A stretch of 58,565 nt of DNA from Accumulibacter sp. (GTDB lineage Bacteria; Pseudomonadota; Gammaproteobacteria; Burkholderiales; Rhodocyclaceae): NCBI RefSeq assembly GCF_023806635.1, contig NZ_JAMTDQ010000098.1:1-58565 (forward strand), read 5' to 3'. A program made the position numbers and the translations under genes. The notes beneath the pieces are model-generated. The model saw only the letters and a list, made by a program, of their open reading frames with translations, was not told where the DNA came from and did not search any database. Below, piece by piece: positions 52,511 through 58,565 of the stretch. Positions within the stretch are counted from its first letter, which is position 1; every line of letters starts with the position of its first letter.

Positions 52511-54513
52511 GCGGCCGGTTGCTTGCTGCCGGACGGCCGTGGCCGCTCGGCAGTCACTGGGACGGCTCCGGCGTCAATTTCGCGCTCTTTTCCGCGCACG
52601 CCGAACGGGTCGAACTCTGCGTCGTGGACGGCCAGCAGATGCGCGTCCTGCCGCTGCAAGAATGCTCCGATCAGGTGTGGCACGGCTACCTCGACGGAGC
52701 GGGCCCGGGATTGCGTTATGCCTTTCGCGTGCACGGCAGGAACGCACCCGCAGAAGGGCATCGTTTTGACGGCAGGCGATTGCTGCTCGACCCCTATGCA
52801 CGAGAAGTGGTGGGCCGCTTCTCGTGGCCGGCACACGATGACCCCGTCCATCTGCTGACCGCAGCCGTCGTGGACGAGCGCTTCGACTGGGATGATGACT
52901 CGCCACCGGCAACGCCCTGGTCCGACACCGTGCTCTACGAAGCGCACGTGAAGGGGATGAGCCGGCAGCATCCAGGCGTTCCCGAGGTGCTGCGCGGCAG
53001 CTACGCCGGCCTCGCGACCCCGGCTCTGATCCAACACTTCCAACGACTGGGCGTCACCGCCATCAACCTGCTGCCGATCCACCAGTTTCTCGACGAGCAG
53101 CGGCTGGTCAATGAGGGGCGAGTCAACTATTGGGGCTACAACTCGCTCGCCTTTTTTGCTCCGGAGCCGCGCTACGCAGCGCGCATCGGCGGCCAATCGG
53201 CGATCGCCGAGTTCAAGAGCATGGTCCGTACGCTCCATGCCGCCGGCCTCGAAGTCATTCTCGACGTGGTCTTCAACCACACCGCAGAGACCGACCAGTG
53301 GGGCCCGACCCTTTCCTTTCGCGGCATCGATAACCGCAGCTACTACCGCCTGCCGGCAGACGACCTCGCCGCCTATGAGAACTTCAGCGGCTGCGGCAAC
53401 ACCGTCAACCTCGCCCACCCACGCGTCCTGCAACTGGTGATGGACTCACTGCGCTACTGGGTCGAGGTGATGCACGTCGACGGCTTTCGCTTCGACCTCG
53501 CCGCCGTGCTGACCCGTGACAGCGCCTTCCTGCCGGCACTCAGACAGGATCCCGTGCTGCAGCGCGTCAAGCTGATCGCCGAACCATGGGACCTCGGTCC
53601 CGACGGTTACCGGCTCGGCCGCTTCCTTCCCGGCTGGAGCGAGTGGAACGACCGCTTCCGTGATGACGTACGTGCCTTCTGGCTGACTGGCGAGGCCGGC
53701 GCCGGGCAACTGGCGCAGCGGCTTGCCGGCTCGAGCGAGATCTTCCAGGCAACCGGGCGGCCACCACAGGCCGGCGTCAATTTCATCGCCGCGCACGACG
53801 GCTTCACCCTGCGTGACCTCGTCAGCTACCAGCAGAAGCACAATGAACTGAATGGCGAGGACAATCGTGACGGACACGACCACAACTGCTCGTGGAACTG
53901 CGGCGAGGAAGGCGACAGCCATGATCCGGCGGTACTTGAACGGCGCCGTCGACTGCAACGCGCACTGCTGACGACGCTGCTGATCGCGCAGGGAGTGCCG
54001 ATGCTGCAGGGCGGTGACGAACTCGGGCGCAGCCAAGCGGGCAACAACAATGCCTACTGCCAGGACAACCCGATGACCTGGCTCGACTGGCGCAATGCCG
54101 ACGAGAGCCTGATCGACTACGTCGCCGGCCTGATCGCGCTGCGCCGGCGCTTCCCGCAGTTGCGCCAGCAACGCTGGCTGACTGGCGAGACCGAGGCGAC
54201 GAATGCCTGCCCCGACGTGACCTGGTGGCACCCCGCCGGTCGGCCGATGCGCGTCAGCGACTGGCAGTCGAAGAAGCTGGCAGCATTCGGGCTGCACCTG
54301 ACGGCGCCGAGGAGGTTGCGTGAGCGGGATGTTGACGTTGCGGATCTCCTCTGCCTGATCAACCGCGACGAGATCCCGGTGTCCTTCCTGCTTCCGGCGG
54401 GCAACTGGCAACAAATCTGCGACAGCAACGCCGAGGTGGCTTTCGCCAGCTGCCAACGGGAAAGGACGACCCCGGTTGCTGCACGCAGCCTTCAGATCCT
54501 CTGCCGTTGCTGA
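52498..54513 (+). CDS. glgX: Glycogen debranching enzyme
   Basis: 671 aa, start within the end of glgB. GH13 isoamylase type: CBM48 region [20 protein letters not shown], catalytic motifs [55 protein letters not shown] and [18 protein letters not shown]. It removes short branches left by GlgP, freeing maltotetraose-size chains. Together with glgP and glgB it forms a glycogen turnover set; glgA and glgC are not in the window. Confidence 0.95.
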   Translation: MDGLSGRLLAAGRPWPLGSHWDGSGVNFALFSAHAERVELCVVDGQQMRVLPLQECSDQVWHGYLDGAGPGLRYAFRVHGRNAPAEGHRFDGRRLLLDPYAREVVGRFSWPAHDDPVHLLTAAVVDERFDWDDDSPPATPWSDTVLYEAHVKGMSRQHPGVPEVLRGSYAGLATPALIQHFQRLGVTAINLLPIHQFLDEQRLVNEGRVNYWGYNSLAFFAPEPRYAARIGGQSAIAEFKSMVRTLHAAGLEVILDVVFNHTAETDQWGPTLSFRGIDNRSYYRLPADDLAAYENFSGCGNTVNLAHPRVLQLVMDSLRYWVEVMHVDGFRFDLAAVLTRDSAFLPALRQDPVLQRVKLIAEPWDLGPDGYRLGRFLPGWSEWNDRFRDDVRAFWLTGEAGAGQLAQRLAGSSEIFQATGRPPQAGVNFIAAHDGFTLRDLVSYQQKHNELNGEDNRDGHDHNCSWNCGEEGDSHDPAVLERRRRLQRALLTTLLIAQGVPMLQGGDELGRSQAGNNNAYCQDNPMTWLDWRNADESLIDYVAGLIALRRRFPQLRQQRWLTGETEATNACPDVTWWHPAGRPMRVSDWQSKKLAAFGLHLTAPRRLRERDVDVADLLCLINRDEIPVSFLLPAGNWQQICDSNAEVAFASCQRERTTPVAARSLQILCRC

Positions 54514-54614
54514 GCGTCCCATCGCGCGACAGGCGATGCCGGTCGAGACCGTTGCGGGGTGGCGAGGCCCCACCCGAGGCACGCCACATCTGCAGCGCGG
54601 CGAGCGTTCTTTTT

Positions 54615-54643
54615 TTGACGCCGCGAGAGCGATTGGCTATACT
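54615..54643 (+). promoter_or_regulatory. Promoter of tRNA-Phe
   Basis: -35 TTGACG (54615-54620), 17-bp spacer, -10 TATACT (54638-54643). The mature tRNA begins 13 nt after the -10 box. Confidence 0.75.
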
Positions 54644-54655
54644 GCCGTCCTCGTT

Positions 54656-54731
<76 letters not shown>

Positions 54732-54740
54732 TCCCCAAAG

Positions 54741-54769
54741 ATCCCAGCCCTTATCCGCTGGGATTTTTT
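54741..54769 (+). terminator. Terminator after tRNA-Phe
   Basis: ATCCCAGC pairs with GCTGGGAT around an 8-nt loop and ends in six T. It starts 10 nt past the tRNA CCA. Confidence 0.85.
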
Positions 54770-54994
54770 GTGGCCGCAACGCCAGTATTGGTGCGCTTCT
54801 CAGCCCTGGCCTCTTGAGCACGGCCCTCCGGAAGTCGTCGTTCGAGGCGTGCATTCGGCCGTTTTTCTCTCTCTGTTCTCTGCTGCCCTCTGGAACATTC
54901 CAGAGTTGAAGTCCTGTGTTCATGCGGGTTTGCAGGCTGTCGGTTTGCTTCTTCGCTTGCTCGGGAGAGCGCGACCGAACCAGCGAAAGGCACC

Positions 54995-55019
54995 AAAAAA
55001 AAGGCCGCCTTGCGGCGGC
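54995..55019 (-). terminator. Terminator of the recombinase operon
   Basis: On the minus strand GCCGCC, loop GCAA, GGCGGC, then C and eight T (A-run at 54995-55002 on the plus strand). It lies 21 nt after the last gene of the operon. The rest of 54770-55039 holds no gene I can support. Confidence 0.8.
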
Positions 55020-55039
55020 GTGTCGGTGCGGCACGGATA

Positions 55040-55519
55040 TCAGCACAGCCCTGTCGCCAGCGCCTCACGTTGCGCCAGCCAGGACGCGGACAACTTGCCG
55101 CGCAGCAACTGGCTGACGCCCACATCGAGGTGTCCCAGGGCGAGGGCTTCGATCAGGTCGGGGGCCAGTTGCGCCAGTCGGCTCATTTTGCTGGCTTGGC
55201 TGAGGTCGATGCCCTCGGCCGCCGCGATCTCCGTCATGGAGCTGAAGCGTCCTTCGTCCAGAAGCCGCTGCCAGTGGTGCGCTAGGCCGAGTGCCCGCAT
55301 CAGCGCGCTATCCTGCCCAGCCGCGCGCGCCTCCCGTTCCAGAGCGGCCTCAGACAGGAATTCCTGCGGCGCGTCCAGTGGCGTGATGATCTGTTTCTTG
55401 GCCCCTCGCTTCACCAGCGTCCAGGGCACGAAAGTCTCCAGACGAACGCCGCCGGCGGGCATCGGGATCTCATGGGTGACAGGGCGGCCTGTCTGCTTGC
55501 CGTAGTGCTTCTTGGACAT
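55040..55519 (-). CDS. Helix-turn-helix protein A of the recombinase operon
   Basis: 159 aa, start MSKKHYGKQT with AAGGAGG upstream. The core HHWQRLLDEGRFSSMTEIAA AEGIDLSQASKMSRLAQLAP is a helix-turn-helix like that of KorB/ParB-type or phage excision proteins. It is a clear paralogue of the next gene (shared LLD-GRF-S, EIA-AEG, RLA-LAPD). Last gene of the five-gene operon. Its role may be control of the recombinase or DNA directionality; no exact family known to me. Confidence 0.7.
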   Translation of the reverse strand: MSKKHYGKQTGRPVTHEIPMPAGGVRLETFVPWTLVKRGAKKQIITPLDAPQEFLSEAALEREARAAGQDSALMRALGLAHHWQRLLDEGRFSSMTEIAAAEGIDLSQASKMSRLAQLAPDLIEALALGHLDVGVSQLLRGKLSASWLAQREALATGLC

Positions 55520-55528
55520 CTCGCCTCC

Positions 55529-55891
55529 TTACTTGAACTGTTCCAATATCTGGTGCTGGTCTAGCCAGAGCGCCGGGATGTCGTTGCGCATCAGCCACCG
55601 CAGTGTGAGCCGCCGAGGCTGGCAACCCCTCATCAACTGCTCGACGACGTCCGGAGCGAGTCGTGCCAATCGCAGCAGCCGGCCAACCGTAGTTGGCATC
55701 AATCCTTCGGCCCGGGCGATCTCGACCACGCTCTGGAACCTGCCGGAGTCGAGCAGGTCATGCCAGTACACGGCCCGGGCAACGGCCTTGATGATGCGGA
55801 CGTCGTGGGCAGATTCCCTCCCGTCGACCAGCAGCTTCCCCTTCTTCCGCTTGAACTGCAGGGGCACGAACGTTTCCAGGGAGTTGTCCAT
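55529..55891 (-). CDS. Helix-turn-helix protein B of the recombinase operon
   Basis: 120 aa. The start shares a base with the recombinase stop (TGATG). N-terminus SLETFVPLQFKRKKGKLLVD, then YWHDLLDSGRFQSVVEIARA EGLMPTTVGRLLRLARLAPD as helix-turn-helix, and a C-terminal RRLTLRWLMRNDIPALWLDQ. Shorter paralogue of protein A. Proteins of this shape commonly accompany DUF2924 and a serine recombinase in proteobacterial islands. Confidence 0.72.
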   Translation of the reverse strand: MDNSLETFVPLQFKRKKGKLLVDGRESAHDVRIIKAVARAVYWHDLLDSGRFQSVVEIARAEGLMPTTVGRLLRLARLAPDVVEQLMRGCQPRRLTLRWLMRNDIPALWLDQHQILEQFK

Positions 55892-57270
55892 CAGGCCTCG
55901 AACTCCACCAGTTCCGCACCAATGCCCCTCGGCGCGAACTCACCGATCAGCTTGTCCCAACCCAACGCCCGCCACTTCACCTTGATGCCCCGCACCTCAC
56001 CGCCGTGGACGAGGTCGATCCGTTCGATCGTCAGGTTGGCGATGCGATGCTGCTCGACCGGGAACAACTGATCCCACACGTCGTTGAGCCGTCCCATCGC
56101 CAGCACGGCACTGGCTTCGTCGATCGGAGCCCCGTTGTGCTGGATGCACCGCACCACCGAGGTGATGGACTCGGGGCTGGTCAGCACGGTCCGGATCTGG
56201 GCGACCACCGCCGCTTCGATCTCCGGAGCGGGCAGACGCTCGTAGCTCTTGCCCGGTGCGCCGAACCGGCTTTCCGACCTCGACACGTAGTAGAGGTACT
56301 TGCGCCCGTTCTTGCACGTGTAGGTCGGGTACATCCGCTCGCCCGAGGGCGAGTACAGCAGCCCGCGCAGCAAGGCGTCGGTGCGCGACCGAATCTTGGT
56401 CTCGACCGACCTCGTGCGGCCGTCCTGGGCCAGCACCGCGTGAACCTTGTCCCAGAGCTCGCGGGTGATGATTGGCGGGTGGGCGCCGGGGTACCAGTTC
56501 CCGTTGTGCGACAACTCGCCCAGGTAGATGCGGTTACGCAGCAGTTTGTGCAGGTACTTCTTGTCCATGCGCGCGCCGCTACGGGTCTGGCCATCCTGTG
56601 TCGTCCAGGCCTTGGTGGTGATGCCCTCGGCGGTCAGGTTGGCGGCGATCTGCGTCGGCGAGCCGATGGTCAGCATCTCCTCGAAGATTCGGCGTACCAC
56701 TGCCGCCTCGGCTTCGTTGATGACCAGCAGGCGGTTCTCGACGTCATACCCCAGCGGCGGCACGCCACCCATCCATATCCCCTTGCGCTTGGCAGCCGCG
56801 ATCTTGTCGCGGATCCGCTCGCCAGTGACCTCGCGTTCGAACTGCGCGAAGGACAGCAGGACGTTGAGCATCAGCCGGCCCATCGACGTGGTGGTGTTGA
56901 ACTGCTGGGTGACGGCGACGAACGAGACCGTGTGGCGCTCGAAGACTTCGATCAACCGAGAGAAGTCGGTCAGGCTCCGCGTCAGCCGGTCAATCTTGTA
57001 GACCACGACGATGTCGATCTTGCCGGCCTCGATGTCCGCGAGCAAGCGCTTCAATCCGGGCCGCTCCAGGTTGCCGCCGGAGAAGCCGGGATCGATGTAG
57101 TCGTCAGGGACGGCAATCCACCCTTCCGGCCTTTGACTGGCGATCGACGCCAGACCGGCTTCCTTCTGGGCGTCGATGGAATTGAATTCCTGGTCGAGGC
57201 GTTCGTCCGTAGATACGCGGCAGTAGACCGCGCAGCGCTTACGGACCTTTGTGCTGGCGATTTCGCTCAT
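55891..57270 (-). CDS. Large serine recombinase
   Basis: 459 aa from MSEIASTKVR. Resolvase/invertase domain with catalytic Ser20 in CAVYCRVSTDE, then KIDRLTRSLTDFSRLIEVFE and QFEREVTGERIRDKIAAAKR. The 'recombinase' domain follows (GIWMGGVPPLGYDVENRLLV, RIFEEMLTIGSPTQIAANLT). The zinc-ribbon position (GLLYSPSGERMYPTYTCKNG RKYLYYV) lacks the usual Cys pairs, as in the DUF2924-linked subgroup. It should integrate or excise the island. Overlaps DUF2924 upstream by 4 bp. Confidence 0.9.
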   Translation of the reverse strand: MSEIASTKVRKRCAVYCRVSTDERLDQEFNSIDAQKEAGLASIASQRPEGWIAVPDDYIDPGFSGGNLERPGLKRLLADIEAGKIDIVVVYKIDRLTRSLTDFSRLIEVFERHTVSFVAVTQQFNTTTSMGRLMLNVLLSFAQFEREVTGERIRDKIAAAKRKGIWMGGVPPLGYDVENRLLVINEAEAAVVRRIFEEMLTIGSPTQIAANLTAEGITTKAWTTQDGQTRSGARMDKKYLHKLLRNRIYLGELSHNGNWYPGAHPPIITRELWDKVHAVLAQDGRTRSVETKIRSRTDALLRGLLYSPSGERMYPTYTCKNGRKYLYYVSRSESRFGAPGKSYERLPAPEIEAAVVAQIRTVLTSPESITSVVRCIQHNGAPIDEASAVLAMGRLNDVWDQLFPVEQHRIANLTIERIDLVHGGEVRGIKVKWRALGWDKLIGEFAPRGIGAELVEFEA

Positions 57271-57716
57271 GGAGTACCTCCCTTCCGCAGACCGAAGAAC
57301 AGGGGCCCACTCCAATGCGTGCCGGTGATGTGGCGAGCCACAGCAGTCAGACTCTTGAACGTGCGCCCTTCGTACTCGAATAGCCCCTCGGCGGTGACCG
57401 TCGCCCTGTGCTCGCGCTCGCCCCATTCGCGCAGTAAGATCGTGCCCGGTGCGAAATGGATCGCACGCGGCTTGGCGCGCAGCTTGATCTTGGAGTGCTT
57501 CGCGCCGATGGCCTCCAGTCTCTGCTTGGTCTCGCGGGCGAGACCACCGAAGGCTTCCTCCTGCAGTTTGTAGGCGATTCGCGACTCGACGTGCGTCCGG
57601 TTGGGGTAGTCCGGACGACTGGGAAAATATCGGTCCCACACCGTCCAGAGTTCGGACATGGGCATGCAGGCCAGCTCCGCAACCCGCGCAGCGACAGATG
57701 CTTGTTTGTCGTTCAT
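57267..57716 (-). CDS. DUF2924 protein
   Basis: 149 aa from MNDKQASVAARVAELACMPM. Typical DUF2924 features: LWTVWDRYFPSRPDYPNRTH VESRIAYKLQEEAFGGL and a C-terminal beta-rich part with GTILLREWGEREHRATVTAE GLFEYEGRTFKSLTAVARHI TG, resembling a small DNA- or RNA-binding fold. Function unknown; nearly always next to a large serine recombinase, as here (ATGA overlap). Confidence 0.88.
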   Translation of the reverse strand: MNDKQASVAARVAELACMPMSELWTVWDRYFPSRPDYPNRTHVESRIAYKLQEEAFGGLARETKQRLEAIGAKHSKIKLRAKPRAIHFAPGTILLREWGEREHRATVTAEGLFEYEGRTFKSLTAVARHITGTHWSGPLFFGLRKGGTP

Positions 57717-57904
57717 CACAACCTCTCGTCTTGATAGGGGGTTGTATGAACGCGCTGGTCGTCCAGGAAGCCAAGGGCAGATTCTCGCCGTTTGCCAGCC
57801 TGCGCAAGCTGGGTGCGGACGATGGCGCCAGCAAGGATTGTCGTGATCTCCGCGGCGCGCTCGCGTGGCGACATCGATTCGGGTAGAGTGGGTTCGACGG
57901 TCAT
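57716..57904 (-). CDS. Small hypothetical protein heading the recombinase operon
   Basis: 62 aa, MTVEPTLPESMSPRERAAEI and a helical middle (ITTILAGAIVRTQLAQAGK). Its stop shares a base with the DUF2924 start (TGATG). Small proteins with a 'PRERxAEIxxILA' pattern often precede DUF2924 genes. No function known. The 137 bp upstream should contain the operon promoter, facing the SRAP fragment. Confidence 0.6.
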   Translation of the reverse strand: MTVEPTLPESMSPRERAAEITTILAGAIVRTQLAQAGKRRESALGFLDDQRVHTTPYQDERL

Positions 57905-58041
57905 CTTCGTTCTCCATTCGGGTGGTCCAGACCGTCAAGGATGATATGACCACGAAGTTTTCGGCGCTGGGTGTTTTGGAGTAGGCGTGAGTAAGAGAGC
58001 GGAAATTCACACAAGAAATCTCGTGTGGGCGGGGTGTTGAG

Positions 58042-58203
58042 ATGTGCGGTCGGTATGCCCTCTACGGCCCGGCTTCCCGCATTCGGGAGCAGTTCGATCT
58101 CGATGACGGGTTCGATTTCCAGCCGCGCTACAACATCGCGCCGACCATGAAGGTCTTGGTTGTTCACCCCGGACAGCACGGGGAGCGAGTGGCGAGCACT
58201 TAG
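58042..58203 (+). pseudogene. SRAP (YedK/HMCES) peptidase gene, truncated at the 3' side
   Basis: The frame begins MCGRYALYGPASRIREQFDL and PRYNIAPTMKVLVV, the N-terminus of SOS-response-associated peptidases with the catalytic Cys2 and the NIAPT motif. Full-length proteins have over 200 residues; here the sequence leaves the family after GERVAST and stops at codon 54. The adjacent transposase at 58221 suggests an insertion sequence cut the gene. It would normally protect abasic sites in single-stranded DNA; the fragment should be inactive. Confidence 0.75.
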
Positions 58204-58220
58204 GTGATTACCACAATTAC

Positions 58221-58565
58221 TCATACCGTCGAGGCTGGGCGGATCAAGATGTCCCACTTGGGTAGGAGCGGGTTTCTTTCCAGCCTGGACTCGACAGCTT
58301 GCATGGCATCCTTGGCCACGGTGACTCCTTTTTCGTAGGCCGTGCGGCTCAGTTGGACCACGGGATGAACGCCTTTCCAAGTCATGCTCTTCGCCCACTC
58401 CAACATCGTTTGGGTATCGGTCAGCTTGGCGCCGTTCCAGTGCCTTTCCAGGATTCCCCAGCAGCGCTCGACGGGGTTGTACTTGCTGTGGTACGGCGTG
58501 TTACGTCCCGCTGCGGTGGTTCCGGTCGTCTGGACAGCCACCGGGGTCGAATAAGCTAAGGCCGG
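58221..58565 (-). mobile_element. ISAzo13-family transposase, C-terminal part (runs off right edge)
   Basis: The frame is open to the window edge and ends at 58221. It reads GRNTPYHSKYNPVERCWGIL, then TMLEWAKSMTWKGVHPVVQL, the C-terminus of ISAzo13-type DDE transposases (E of the DDE triad in NPVERCW). The element's right end should lie between about 58185 and 58220, next to the broken SRAP gene. The N-terminal part is outside the window, so whether it is intact is unknown. Confidence 0.8.

Noticed and set aside
56005-57573. 522-codon plus-strand frame opposite the recombinase
   Set aside because: Shadow of the serine recombinase and DUF2924 frames, which have catalytic motifs and coupled starts.

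Overview
The window is GC-rich, almost fully coding bacterial DNA. Its gene content points to a betaproteobacterium of the Rhodocyclales, most like Candidatus Accumulibacter: a glnA-DUF4124-ntrB-ntrC block, an Hsp33 of unusual type, a long-form NadA, a glk-glgP-glgB-glgX glycogen operon, an lpxL-waaG-waaP core-LPS operon, and a T6SS with Ser/Thr phospho-regulation. The species name is an inference from gene content, not the result of a search.

Layout. (1) 1-3860, minus strand: a two-partner secretion pair, a large FHA-type exoprotein running off the left edge and its FhaC-type transporter. (2) 3893-6847: a mosaic island. Two copies (490 and 473 bp) of one upstream region enclose two IS91-family transposase 3' tails, a small toxin-like gene overlapped by a lipoprotein gene, and an MFS transporter fragment. 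(3) 6658-8952: an exported caspase-like protease and an OmpA-type protein. (4) 9332-21514: half of a T6SS, the membrane complex and baseplate adaptor (tssJ, tssK, tssL-OmpA, tssM) plus the post-translational control set (tagF, ppkA; pppA and tagH on the opposite strand). Sheath, tube, spike and ClpV genes are not here. (5) 21696-22241: an internally deleted transposase. (6) 22454-29452: lipid A and LPS-core genes, msbA forward and lpxL, waaG, waaP plus two further LPS-kinase-like genes in reverse. (7) 29457-32151: metK, with a near-consensus promoter and a terminator in its leader, then an HD-GYP protein. (8) 32169-37333, minus strand: birA, coaX and a DUF350 / SPFH / DUF4178 / small membrane protein group. 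(9) 37385-42302: the nitrogen-control block, with a sigma-54 promoter and two NtrC boxes in front of glnA. (10) 42407-46558: rhodanese, nadA, hslO and an FAD-linked oxidase. (11) 46876-54513: glk, glgP, glgB, glgX. (12) 54656-54731: tRNA-Phe, followed by a recombinase island on the minus strand (five tightly coupled genes), an SRAP gene cut short, and an ISAzo13-like transposase running off the right edge.

How the parts work together: TssJ/L/M/K form the trans-envelope base of a T6SS whose firing is probably set by PpkA, PppA, TagH and TagF. NtrB/NtrC act on the glnA promoter in the same block. Glk, GlgP, GlgB and GlgX handle glucose phosphorylation and glycogen branching, debranching and phosphorolysis, which fits the glycogen cycling of polyphosphate-accumulating bacteria. 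The most unusual stretch is 3.9-6.9 kb, where IS91-type ends, a duplicated promoter/signal-peptide region and a candidate effector-immunity pair are nested together.
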